Assembly: GCA_029532625.1 (NCBI GenBank)
Contig: JARFXM010000011.1
Span: 2,790,001 to 2,854,000 of the forward strand
Origin: Lomentospora prolificans
Taxonomy: Eukaryota; Ascomycota; Sordariomycetes; Microascales; Microascaceae
DNA: 64,000 nt
Reading direction: 5' to 3'
Numbering within the stretch: position 1 is the stretch's first letter; every line of letters starts with the position of its first letter. Of the stretch, positions 44,749 to 55,837 are shown in pieces. The notes under the pieces were generated by a model. That model saw only the letters and a list, made by a program, of their open reading frames with translations, was not told the origin of the DNA and made no database searches. The translations under genes were made by a program, and so were the position numbers.

Positions 44749-46282
44749 TTCTTTTGGGCTAACTGTTTAGGGGGGATGCCGTGAGGCCCGGCGCCCTAAA
44801 TCTGAGGGAGAGCAGCCTACAGAAATCGAATTTCACCTTTGCATCAAAACGCAACGGGGCAGATGTTGATTTCTCAGAGTGGATAGAAGAGGCGTCGTCC
44901 AAGGTTGGAAAAACCACCATTCGTCCCCCTTCCCATACGGTCGCTGATGAAGCTTGATGAAAATGGGCTGTGCAAGGCCCCCCAAGTTAATTTTTTTGGG
45001 CCGCTTGGCATTTTCTTGGACATTATGATAATATTAACCCCTTGCCGAGCGGCGCAGGCAGAATGCGGTTCGCCAAGCCATTTTTAGTCGGTTTCCCCGT
45101 CTTCTCGGTGAGGAAGAACGCGGTAAGCCTCACCGAGGATGCGACTCTACAGTGTAGGATAGTCTTGGCATTTGGTGGACAGCTCAAAAGCTTGAGTGAG
45201 TCTGCGTTGGGAAAAGGCATCGCGAAACTGGATGGACTTGGCATGGAAGAGATCTCTGGAATGGTTGTTGATGGTGCATCAATGGAATTTGCCAGATCCA
45301 AGATTTGAGTTGAAGGAAAGTCATCGGACTAATAAAACCTCGCCAGGCCCGCTTCGGACCGGCGGCGCTAAAAGGAGCCAGGGTTGTGGTCTCTGCAGTT
45401 CGATCGCTGCTTGTCCAGATCGTCAAAACCTCTCTCGATCGACCCCTGCCAGCATTTCGACACCACAATCGGCCGATGGACAGACCCGCCCCGGGTTCAC
45501 CCCCCGGTTATCAAAGTCTCCCCCCTCCAAAAAGTGCACCGCTCTCTCTCCGTGGTTTCCGGGGTCGCCTGGGCTTGGGCATTCTTCACCCTTTTATCGA
45601 TCTCCACCACACTCCGGACCCCAGCGAACTATTAGCCTCTAATCCCGGTTCCCTGACTCCAATGGGGACAGCGGTGGCGCACCCCTTCGTCACCATCTTT
45701 CAGCTCGCGCCAGGCGGGAAAAAGGTTTCCAGCTTTAATGCAAGACTGGGAGACAGACGGGGGTTGCAGACCGCCCAGGTTGCTGCAAGCTCGCGCCAAT
45801 TTGGGCGTAGTGTAAGTTGCTGGCTGGGCAGGAATTAAAAGTTTACTGCCAGCCATTCATTGAGAAAGACGACTCCGATTGCGATTATTTTATTTTATTA
45901 TATTATTATTATTTTTTCTTAATCGGGTCGTTAGGTGTGCGCTTCGCCTTCTTCCTGGTTCGTGTCTGGCTTTGGGCTTGTTCCAGATTCCCTCGGTTTC
46001 CGGTGCCATTTCGGGATCCAGGACGAGTGAGACCTGCTTTATGAGAAGGTCGCAACATTTGAAGCCAGCCATATTTCCTTTTTTTCTCTCTTTACCCCCG
46101 TACATATATGGAAAAGGGAAGAAGTTATAGTCATCGACGACGTTGACCGCCCCCTGCGTGTAATTTAAACTGCTTAACTCTCTGATGGCGTCGTTCTTCC
46201 ACCATTGTACATAGCTTTTCTCCTCCCGCTTCCTCTCCCGTGTCGTCGTTTCGTTCATTTCCACGATCCATCCCACCCCACG
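44749..46282. other. Divergent intergenic region
   Basis: 1.5 kb between divergent start codons of the SET gene and the four-TM gene. Overlapping short frames around 45020-45310 exist on both strands but have no homology. A TTA/TTTTA low-complexity stretch lies at about 45885-45920. Confidence 0.5.
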
Positions 46283-47215
46283 ATGCCCTCTCACGACGCT
46301 CCCCCAATGATCTCACCACGCCCCACAACTCCAACCAACTCACCGAGCAGCCCTCCTACCGCCAGCTTCACCACCACCTCCCGGCCGGAGTCCCAAACCT
46401 CCGCCGAAACGGCCGACTTCCCAACACCACACCCCCTCTACCTCCACACCGAACCCGCCCTCCACCGCCAAACCGAGGCGCGCACCGCTTCCGTCGTCTC
46501 TGACACCTTCTCCATCGCCACCACCTTCACCGCCAACTCGCAGCACCCCCCGCGCGCCGTCGCGCCGCACACGCTGCGGGCCCTGACGTCGGCCGACCTT
46601 GCGCGGACGGAGACAGGGGATCCGCACGCCGACGACGATGCCCGCACGATAGCGGATCCGTGCGAGTATGGAGGGAGCAGGGTGAGGAGGCGGATGAGGA
46701 GGGTCAGGGCGGCGCCGAGGGGGCCGCGGAAGAGGTGGGATCGGGCGTTTCATGGGGCAGTGTACGCCATTATGGTGGTTTGGCTGGCTTCGGCGTGTCT
46801 TAGCTGGGCGGGACCTTGGCTTTCGGACGTGGGGTAAGGAATTTATTCACATTCCCTCTCTTTTGTTTTTCAGTGATAATACCCTGGAGGTTTGCAAACA
46901 TGTCAAAAAGAAAAAGACCCCAGACGCTCAGTCGTGGTATGAGTCGGAGAGGACATCTTCTGACCAAGCAGCTTCAAACATAGCTTCGTCGTCACGCTGT
47001 CGCTGGGCCTGGGAGCCGCCGGCCTGGAATGCATCATCATGTTCAGGCTAAAGAGATGCATGAGGCGGCGGGAGCTGGAGCTCCCCACGGCGGTGGCGTT
47101 CTTAATCGTTGCGTTCGGGGCCGCCGTGGGGTTCCTCGCCATAGGCACCCTGGGTCCGACGGCGCCGGTTGTTGTTATATTGGTGCAAGGCGCTTTGCAG
47201 CTGATTCTCTTGTGA
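46283..47215 (+). CDS. Orphan four-TM membrane protein
   Basis: Two exons, 46283-46833 and 46984-47215 (intron 150 nt, GTAAGG...ATAG), give 260 aa. The N-terminal ~150 residues are disordered, rich in Pro, Ser and Thr, then basic (RVRRRMRRVRAAPRGPRKR). Four hydrophobic helices follow: about 159-177, 185-205 (FVVTLSLGLGAAGLECIIMF), 217-237 and 242-260. The frame continuity into hydrophobic sequence and the basic residues flanking the helices support a real gene, but no family was recognised. The stop overlaps a good donor (TT|GTGAGT), and a possible acceptor near 47480 would replace the stop with ~20 more residues, so the C terminus is uncertain. Confidence 0.65.
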
Positions 47216-48800
47216 GTTGCGACATTCCGTTCGTCCCCGGTCCTTCTTTGTCATTCCGTCTTATTCCATCCCCTCCGCATGGAAAGTCCTTCCTTTGGAA
47301 TCTACCAGCCTTTGTAAAAGCGTTACGTTGCTGCGTGGGGTCTCATCCAGCGATACTCTTCCCCCCCCTCGGGCGGAAAAAAAAATAAAAATAAAAATAT
47401 ATCTCCCCGCCCTCCGGCACCGTCCCCAAACGTGCGGAACACGCCCGCTAACAAGCTTTTGGTACTTCCGGCCGGAAATAGAATGCTTACGGGCGCTTCA
47501 ATGCTAGCCATTCGCCTCGGATACGTGTCGCTTGACCTCGCATGATGACGACGGGCCTCCCCCATCCTCGCGCGGCCTCGTTGGGTGGATGGGATAACTT
47601 TTCTTTTAAGGTTGTGTTTGACAGAGACAAACACGGGGAGCGACTTTTCTCCGTGGCACTTGGTCCTCTCGCTTGATTTAGGCTACGCGAGGCGTTGGCG
47701 TGGTGGGATGATGGGGAAGATTTCGAGGCTCTGGTGGGTGGAACGTCGGGTGCGCATATCCGCGGATGAAGCCGGCGAGGGTTTACGCTGAAAGGCCGGT
47801 GGTTCGGGTTTCCCCCTGGCGCACGTTTGAATCTGGGGAACGGTTCGAGTGTTAGCAGGTGGACTTAGATTGCTACCGCCAGCCAGCAGTATGAGCAGAC
47901 GCTGGCAGCTCAGGCAAGGTGCGCCCCGTTGGCCCCTGATTGCATAGTGTAGAGGTGAGGCGTGAGTCGAAGTCTGGCGAATGAAGGAATTTCCCATTCA
48001 TCCCTCGCGGGACCGATGCGAAGCATTCAGGCCCCTCCCTTCAAGGTAGACTGGTGCTTGGCCGTCCTGTGTTCCCTGGTTCGTTACATTGGAGCGCTAT
48101 TTCCCCGAGTTTCTTCTTCCCCACAGCCGAAATATCCGACTCAAACAAGGAACAAAAAGCAAAATCACGAGGGCGACGGTGGTAGCAACAGATGAGAGAA
48201 CCAAAGATTGATCTCAGCAGCGTCGCTCATTCGTAGATCCGAGTCAAGAAGCCCACCCGTTCCCTTGACCACTGGGATATCGGGCCCGGTGAACTTCCCA
48301 ACGTAGCACAGCTCTCTATTGGCTTGCGCAGGGACGACGGATGGAAGGACAGGGGCGATTGGGGGAATCCGGGGCACGGAGAGATGCGAGGAGCCAGCGT
48401 CAATGCAGGCTGGGCTGGGCGCGCAGATTGGGTAATAAAGAGAAAAAAGCCCGGTTTCCCCGTTTCCATGATTGAACGCAACATCGGCATCTAGCCAGCT
48501 GGATGTATTCTGTTCAGCGTTGCATCCGCTGATGCTGCGCGAGCATCCGGGTAAACAGGATAAAAGCAGAGAGAAGGACCCAGGAACATGCACGGAAAAG
48601 CGGGGGGAATTTGCTTGCGACGGGTTCAATGGATCATTGATGGTTCGATGCGGCACTAAACCGTGTCGGATGATGTCGACGATGTTGGCTGGCGATGTCG
48701 ACGACGTCGTGTGGAGTGATGTTTTGAGTGAGACCAGACATCACCCGCTGGCAGTACAGGAAGAGAGAGGAGAACAGAACAGTCCTCGTACATCCAGTGG

Positions 48801-48856
48801 TGTTCAACTGTATTACCTACTAACTTACCTCGGTAGTGTTCCACTGTTATACCTAA
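48801..48856. repeat. Imperfect tandem direct repeat, two ~20-bp units
   Basis: TGTTCAACTGTATTACCTAC (48801-48820) and TGTTCCACTGTTATACCTAA (48837-48856) differ at a few positions. The spacer also contains TACC. No known element was recognised. Confidence 0.4.
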
Positions 48857-49178
48857 ACTATCGTACATGGAACCTATTAATAATACAACGTTGAGGTATT
48901 GTCCTGTCCATTGCCAGCCAGGGCACTCGATTTGATCCATTGCAACATTATTCTACTGAATCAATGCATCAATGCATCCGCTTGAGGCCAGCCATCCTGC
49001 CAGGCGTGGTGTCAACACCACTTAACATTTGAGCTAATACTGAGTATTATTGATCCTTCTCCATCTCCACTCCACCGTCCCCTGAAATCTAAAATACCCG
49101 GCTGGCAGCCAGTGTTGCACTCAAGAATGTACGATGTATGTTCCGCCTTCGACGATGGCCGGCTGCCATTTTATGCTA

Positions 49179-49184
49179 GGCTAA
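49179..49184 (+). promoter_or_regulatory. GGCTAA, Xyr1/XlnR-type element
   Basis: GGCTAA matches the Xyr1/XlnR core that drives fungal xylanase genes. It is about 990 bp before the xylanase start, rather far, and a 6-mer is common by chance. Confidence 0.25.
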
Positions 49185-50060
49185 TATGCAAAATGGAAGC
49201 CTCCAGTGCAACTTCAAGAACCGGTCCTTTCCATTCCAATCTTGGATTCCCACCTTTGCTGGCCTCTCCTGGCCGGCGGCTCAAACGCAAGCCCCAGTAG
49301 ATGCCCCAAAAAAGAGATACCAAAATAAGTTGATAGTAGCCAGCTGGCGACCCAAACTTGGGATGGAAATCGCTTAAGATGCAAAAGAAATACCGAGACG
49401 GAAAATCCCCAAGCCACCTCTCCGAGAACCGGGTTTTTCCTTTTTTGCCCTTTTCTTTCTTTCTTCTTTTCTTTTCTTGTCCACATCCTCTGCTCAACTC
49501 GCGCAGCCGCACACTTGCTTGGACCTTGGACCGGCCACTTACACGCAATATACACACAAGAACTCTCTCGAGAGTTGCTTTGACCCCAGGTGCGCCCATG
49601 AACACACACCACGCTTCTTACCACCCTAGTGAACAGCCGCCATCGTGAACATGCCCAATTGCATCGCATCTGGTTGCCCTACCAAAGCTTGGGCCACGCA
49701 CTTCCACCTTCCCCTGCTATTCCAGAATCAACCCGGGGGGGGGGGGTATCATCGCCGGGCTCAAATCCACGAGTCGCAACTCGTCTTGCTATGAACGTGA
49801 TGCTCGGCTGCCCACACGCGAACCCTTCATCGTTGCTGGCGTAGCGAGGCTATGGCACCTCGTAACAGTCTCCCCACTCTTGAGGTGTTGCCCCATCATA
49901 CGGACCCAGACTTTGGTGCCAGAGTCCTAGTAAAATGGATTAATGTTTCATCCAACGCGACGTTCCGACGGCACCCAAAGACAGACAAAGTGAAAGCAAA
50001 AAGGATAGCATCGTGGAATCTATTCCTTGTTTGTTTTCGTCCCCATGGCTGGCTTCGGTC

Positions 50061-50067
50061 TATAAAG
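50061..50067 (+). promoter_or_regulatory. Xylanase TATA box
   Basis: TATAAAG sits 106 bp before the last base ahead of the ATG at 50173. A CT-rich tract (50103-50118) lies between them, as is common in strongly transcribed fungal promoters. Confidence 0.65.
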
Positions 50068-50172
50068 ACGTCCAGGATTCCCCAGAATCCCATCCCTTCT
50101 CGTCTCTCTCTCTCTCTCGTCCCAAGCATCCCCAGACCTTGATCAAACTCCTTCCATCCTAGAGCAAGCACC

Positions 50173-51219
50173 ATGGTCTCCTTCACCACCCTCCTCACCG
50201 CCGCCACGGCCCTTGTTGGCACGGCGCTCGCCGCCCCCGGCGAGCTCATGCGCCGCCAGTCCACCCCCAGCTCGACCGGTTATCACGACGGATACTACTA
50301 CTCGTGGTGGACCGACGGCGGCTCCCAGGTGACCTACACCAACCAGGCCGGTGGCAAGTACAGTGTGCAGTGGTCGACCGGCGGCAACTTTGTCGGCGGC
50401 AAGGGCTGGAACCCCGGTGGTCCCAAGTAAGTTCTCAATCTGGGCTCTCCCGGTCCTTACTTCATCTCTCTCTCTCTCTCTCTCTCTTTCTCCTAACACG
50501 GAACCCCCCTCCTCGCACAGGACCATCACCTACTCGGGCACCTACAACCCCAACGGCAACAGCTACCTCGCCGTCTACGGCTGGACCACCAACCCCCTCG
50601 TAGAGTACTACATTGTCGAGTCCTACGGCACCTACAACCCCTCCACCGGCGCCACCCGCATGGGCTCCGTCACGTCCGACGGCGGCACCTACGACATCTA
50701 CGTCTCGACCCGCACAAACGCTCCTTCCATCGAGGGCACCCGGACCTTTAAGCAGTACTGGTCCGTCCGCACCTCCAAGCGCGTCGGCGGCACCGTCACC
50801 ACCGGCAACCACTTCAACGCCTGGGCCAAGGTTGGCCTTAACCTCGGTACCCACAACTACATGATTGTCGCTACCGAGGGCTACTTTAGCAGCGGTTCGG
50901 CCTCCATTACTGTCGGCTCGTCCAGCAGCGGCGGCGGTGACAATGGTGGTGGCAACACTGGTGGCGGCAACACTGGTGGCGGTAACACTGGTGGCGGTAA
51001 CACTGGCGGAGGCTCTGGAAATGTAAGTTTCCCCCTTTGATCTTTTTTTTTTTTTTGTTTCTCCCTTTTGCCAGGCCCATCCGGATACTAACTCGCGGTG
51101 ATAACCAGTGCTCCGCTAAATGGGGCCAATGCGGCGGCCAAGGCTGGACCGGCGCGACTTGCTGCGTCTCCGGATCGACCTGCCAGGCCTCTAACCAGTG
51201 GTATTCCCAGTGCCTCTAA
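50173..51219 (+). CDS. Endo-1,4-beta-xylanase GH11 with CBM1
   Basis: Three exons, 50173-50426, 50521-51022 and 51109-51219, encode 288 aa. A signal peptide (about 1-20) and a short propeptide ending in MRR28 (Kex2-type) precede the GH11 jelly-roll (about 35-217). The nucleophile is Glu113 in PLVEYYIVES and the acid/base is Glu204 in MIVATEGYFSSG. A Gly/Asn linker of repeated GGGNT units (about 222-251) leads to the CBM1 (253-288; CSAKWGQCGGQGWTGATCC...WYSQCL), which binds cellulose and is encoded by its own exon. Known role: secreted cleavage of xylan in plant cell walls. Intron 1 has a long (CT)n tract and a CTAAC branch. Enzymes of this family are usually induced by xylan and repressed by glucose. 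Confidence 0.97.
50466..50488. repeat. (CT)n microsatellite in xylanase intron 1
   Basis: A run of CT dinucleotides serves as an unusually long polypyrimidine tract ahead of the branch site and ACAG acceptor at 50517-50520. Confidence 0.8.
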
Positions 51220-51816
51220 GTGTCACTGGAACGACGGGGCAGAATCCACGCCGAGAGCCAGCGACCCAGCACAGCGACCCTCATGTATTGAACGCGGAGG
51301 CCGATGCGCTGGCCTTCGAGGGGCCGCTCAAGGAAAGAAGCATGATGGGCAAGGAAAGGGGGGGAAAAACATCAAAAGAAATCCAAAAAAAAAAAAAAAT
51401 CCCTGTGGTTTTAAATCTTCGATGCTGACATGACTGATCTTGTTCGCTGCTTGCGAAACCACGATCTGTACATATTTTTTTACCCTTATATATATCTGGA
51501 CTTTTCTTAGTAAATATTCAATATATTCGAAAAAGCCCTTCCCCGCCCATTCCAGTGACAATCAATACATCAATCAATACTTCTCGTATGGAGTTATTAC
51601 TCCAGTAGCAATCTAGCATCTACAACTAATAGTGTCCACCTACAGTAATTCTCCGGCGCGTTGACTTGGTCGATGTGAACACGCTCTCACGCACGATTTT
51701 ATTAGCCGCTCGCATTCCCTTTAAGCTGGTTTCTTATTCAGCTAAATGGTGATCCGCTACGCTACACAAGTTCGCTTCTTTTCCTCCTCATGTACTACCC
51801 CAAGTATACTGGGTCC
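51220..51816. other. Convergent intergenic region with PUF motif
   Basis: 597 bp between the stops of the xylanase and ILS1. TGTACATA (51467-51474), a UGUANAUA-type motif, lies about 250 nt after the xylanase stop, followed by a T-rich and TATATA-rich segment suited to polyadenylation. No gene is seen. Confidence 0.5.
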
Positions 51817-54800
51817 TCACAGCTTGGCGAGTCTTAACATGACCGTCAGATCTCCAATAACCTGCTCCTCCTCCAAGATGAGCGCATCGGCTTCATTCGT
51901 CTCCGGCGCCGGCTCTAGCGCTCCGCGCACCGTACTCTTAAACAGCTCCTCGCGTGAAGATACGAGGTTAGCAAAGTCTAGGTCGTCCGTTTTGGCAACA
52001 ACCTTGTATTGCATGCGGATGTCGTCTGTGGGCACGAGGCCAGCCTTCTTTCTCATCTTCTGGATTCTGTTGATAATCTCACGCGCGATGCCCTCCTCGG
52101 CGAGCTCGGGGTGAGGTACCGTGTCGAGGAGGACAATAACATCCTCTGAAAACGCCGGTTCCCACTTGGCTCCGTCGGCCGACTGAACACCAGAGTCGCC
52201 GCCGAGCACACGGACAATGTTTAGATCGTTCTCCTCAAGTTGGATGCCGTCTACGACGATGGTCTTCTCCTTGAGGTATTGTCTGAGCTGGTCCTGCGAC
52301 AGCCCGGGAAGGCCCTTTCGGACGACCTGGACGTCCTTCTTTAGCTTCTTTCCGAGAGTGGGCCAGTCGACCTTGGCCTCTAGGATAATGTTGTATTGCG
52401 CCTCGTCGCTCGTAAGGATGATGTTGCGGATATTCAGCTCCTCCTGCACGTACGAACTCAACGACTCGACATCGGCAAGAACCTCGGGGTCGGCAATGAC
52501 GGCAATGGAGAGAAGAGGAGTCTTGAGAGGGAGCGTGCACCTCTCGCGAACGGTTCGGCCAAGCTGAATCACCTTCTGCATGGCGGCTACCTTCCTCTCG
52601 ACAACCTCATCAAAGAGTGCCTCCTGCACAGTGGGGAACGGCAGGAAGTGTACACTTCGGGAATCCTTGTAGTCCTCAAGGATAGGTTGAAGCTGGGGCT
52701 TGAGGAGGCCGTAGATGTGCTCCGTCAAGAAAGGAGTGAAGGGAGCCAGAGCGCGCACGATGGTGAAGAGCACTTGGAGGAGGGTGTTGAGCGCGGCTTC
52801 AGTATCCTCCACACCGAGACCCGCACCGCCCTTTAGCCTCTTGCGATTGAATCGGATGTACCAATTTGTGAGATCGTCAATGATGCGGAGGAGTCTGGGG
52901 ACAACAGTGTAGAGTCGGTATGCTAGTCTCCCCGTTAGTTTTACAGGTCCAAAACTTGTACAAATCTATTGGAAACTTACCCAACATCTCCTGGTCCATG
53001 AAGCGCAGCAAACTCTGGCAGTCTGCAAGGATCCACCTGTCCATGACGTTGGTGAGCTGGTCACCAGACAGAGACTTGGCCCCGACAAACTCCTTGCCGG
53101 TGGTCTTCTTGTACAGCGCTGCCTGTTCGGAGAAAAAGCGATAACTGTTCCAGAGTGGGAGTAGGACACGCGAGACAATTTCCTTGACCCCGGACTCCTT
53201 GAATCGGATAGACTCAGCGCGGACGACGGGCGAGTTGATGAGGTACAATCGAAGGGCGTCGGATCCGTACTGAGATAGGATAAGTGAAGGGTCGGGGTAG
53301 TTCATGAGACGCTTTGACATCTTCTTTCCGTCTTCCGCAAGCACGATACCGTTAACGATACAGTTCTTGAAAGGCGAAACGTGGAAGAGCTTGTTTCCGA
53401 GAACGGTCAGTGTGTAGAACCAACCTCGGGTCTGGTCGAGACCCTCGGCAATGAAGTCAGCAGGGAACAGGCCGCCCTGGAAGTTGTCCTTGTTCTCGAA
53501 GGGGTAGTGGGCTGACGCATATGGCATGCTTCCGGACTCGAACCAGCAGTCGAAAATCTCGTCGATTCTTCGCAGATTACCCTTGCCCTTCTTAGACGGG
53601 ATGGTGATGTTGTCGATCTTGTCACGATGGATGTCATCCAGCGGGCCCTCATAGCCGCTTAGCTCCCTCAACTCGGCGATGCTGCCCACGCAGACCACCT
53701 CCTCGTAGTCCTCGCTCACCCACAGAGGAATTGGTGTTCCCCAATAGCGATTACGTGACACGTTCCAGTCGTGAGCGTTGGCCACCCAATTTGCGAAACG
53801 TCTCTCTTTGACCACAGTCGGGACCCAGTTGGTTCCCTCGAGATTCTTTTGCATCTCAGGTACCGAGTCGGTTACTCGGATGAACCAAGACGAGACGGCC
53901 TTTCGGATAAGTTGGGTATCGGACCTCCAGCAAAACTTGTCCGAATGCATGGTCGTGCTCTCAACGATGAGGCGACCGGTCGACCTCAGATCCTTGAGAA
54001 TGGCCTTGTCGGCAACTTTCACGTGCTGTCCCGCATACTCGGGAATTTCTTTGGTAAATTGACCCTTGTCATCTACGGGACAAGGGGGTAGTCTCTTGGG
54101 GTGGATGAAGCCGGCGGCGACTGCGGCGTCGTAATCCTCCTGGCCAAAGGCAGGAGCCTGGTGGACCAGACCGGTACCCTCGCCGGCCTCCACGTAGTCG
54201 GCGCTGATGACCTGGAAGCAGTCGGAGAAATCCTTGACAAAGTACTTGAACAGCGGCTCATACTTCCAGCCAACGATGTCCTTGCCCTTAAGCTTCTTGA
54301 TGACCTTGTACTTGGCCTTCTTCAGGTTCTTATAGATGGAGCCGAGACCAGACTCCATAAGGACATACTGGCGACCGGAGGCTTCGTCCAGGATGACGAG
54401 GTACTCGAATTCGGGATGCGCAGCGATGAGAAGATTGGATGGGAGGGTCCAAGGAGTAGTAGTATAAATGAGGAAGGAGGTGTTCTCCATGCCCTCGACG
54501 CCGACGATTGGGAAGGAGACGATAATGGCGGGGTCTTGGGTCATCTTCTCATTCTGCTTCGCCTCCATCAGGGAGAGAGGGGTGCAGAGAGCGGTCGAGT
54601 AGGGCATAATCTGGTAGGCGCGGTATACATGGTCGCCGTCGAACAATTGCTTGAACACCCACCAGCAAGACTCCATGAAGGTGGTATCCATCGACTGCCT
54701 CGCGATTAGCGGCGCGTATCCCCCCAACAGGCGCAAATGTAAGGAAATAGGGTATCGAAGCATACCTTGTAGTCATTGTCAAAGTCGATCCATCGGCCCA

Positions 54801-55351
54801 ATCGCTCAATGGTGCGCCTCCATTCCGCCGCGTATCTCATGACGATGGCCCTGCATTCGGCGTTGTATTTTTCGATGCCCATCTGCATAACAGCGTCCCT
54901 TCCAGAGATACCAAGCCTTTTGTCGATCTCATACTCAATTGGCACGCCATGGGTATCCCAACCGAAGCGGCGGATGACATGGTGGCCCTTCATGGACCAG
55001 TATCGGGGAATGATATCCTTGATGGTCGAGGCGAGAAGATGGCCATAGTGGGGTAGACCTGGGGGAAGCGTTAGATTCGTGAACTCGTCGGAGTATGGGA
55101 ATCGGGGTAGAAAATACCGGTAGCTGCAAAAAAAAAAAAAAACCATAGTTAGCATCTATCTCCGTACGAAAAATAAAACCATATCAAGCGACAATAGTCT
55201 AGGGATCGGGGGTCAACATACCAAACGGCGGCCCATCGTAAAAGGTGAAGCGGGGTCCATCTTCGGTCAGGCGAAGTTGGGTCTGGAAGGCATCGACGTC
55301 CTTCCAGAACTGGAGGACTTCCTCCTCGGTTTTGGGAAAACTGATGCTCAT
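51817..55351 (-). CDS. ILS1: Isoleucyl-tRNA synthetase, cytoplasmic
   Basis: Five exons encode 1082 aa: 55351-55222, 55123-55118 (6 nt), 55058-54766, 54694-52981 and 52922-51817. Class I signatures are PHYGH (HIGH-type, about residues 48-52), DYKSMDTTFMESCWWVFKQL, the WTLPSNLL editing-domain region, GWDTHGVPIEYEID, and KKMSKRLMNYPDPS near residue 602, where the yeast enzyme also carries KMSKR. The anticodon-binding domain has NWYIRFNRKRLKG and FTPFLTEHIYG. The second exon is only CTACCG; with the flanking bases it encodes Ala-Thr-Gly of PPFATGLPHYGH, which the family requires. The length is close to the yeast protein (1072 aa). It charges cytosolic tRNA-Ile in translation. Start ATG at 55351 gives the usual MSISFPKTEEEVLQFWK. 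Confidence 0.97.
55118..55123 (-). other. ILS1: 6-nt microexon of ILS1
   Basis: CTACCG is flanked by TTTGCAG on its 5' side and GTATTT on its 3' side. It completes G|CT-ACC-G|GT, giving Ala-Thr-Gly. A 15-nt T tract precedes the acceptor. Skipping it would delete two residues in frame just before the ATP-binding motif. Confidence 0.85.
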
Positions 55352-55837
55352 GATGGGTGACTATGACTCCCAGAATCGAGGGTTCATAGGCGCCGTTTGC
55401 GGTCGAGGATTTTCTATATACTGCCGCGTCGAAGGCTAGGTGAGTCAGACGTCTCGATGCCTTGCCGCAGGTCGTTGTTGTCGCATGGCACACTTTCGGT
55501 TTGAAATTTTCCCGCTCCACACACACTTTGATGGAGGGGTGAAATAGAGGGGTCAGGTACAAGGCGCAAAGTACCTGTGTGGGTGGAGGGGCTGAGGACT
55601 TGTGCTCCTGTGCCACCATAGCACGGGTGTGTACATTGTACATTACTCATGCTGCAGACGGTCATGGTGCCTCATGCCGCGTCTGGAATATTCCTTTTGT
55701 TTACAGCTGTTCACGGCTGCAAGCTCTTTTAAATGCAGCACCGTATGAGACACACTCATTGAATGTATGGTGATTAGCATTCTCGCTCTGTATCTACAGT
55801 TTCGGGCTCGACCGACACCCATCGTCTGAATATCCAG
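55352..55837. other. ILS1 promoter region with TGTACA tandem
   Basis: 486 bp between the ILS1 start and the DUF218 3' end. It contains the 17-bp motif at 55630-55646. No coding region is seen. Confidence 0.5.
55630..55646. promoter_or_regulatory. TGTACA-T-TGTACATTAC element
   Basis: It matches 20437-20453 at 16 of 17 positions. It lies about 280 bp upstream of the ILS1 start codon. A related version with TA inserted (TGTACA-T-TGTATACA) is at 40201-40215. Confidence 0.4.

Larger units (their letters stand above)
47216..50172. other. 3-kb intergenic region upstream of the xylanase
   Basis: It contains a pair of imperfect direct repeats (48801-48856), a run of GCCAGC/GGCTGG motifs at 48917-49345, a GGCTAA element (49179-49184) of the Xyr1/XlnR half-site type, a run of 12 G (49735-49746), and a TATA box before the xylanase. 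No domain-bearing frame was recognised on either strand. Confidence 0.45.

Noticed and set aside
45023..45308. Overlapping ~90-codon frames on both strands
   Set aside because: Neither has a family, splice partners or promoter; mutual overlap suggests chance.
54101..54709. 202-codon plus-strand frame opposite ILS1
   Set aside because: It is the antisense shadow of a highly conserved tRNA synthetase exon; no independent signals.
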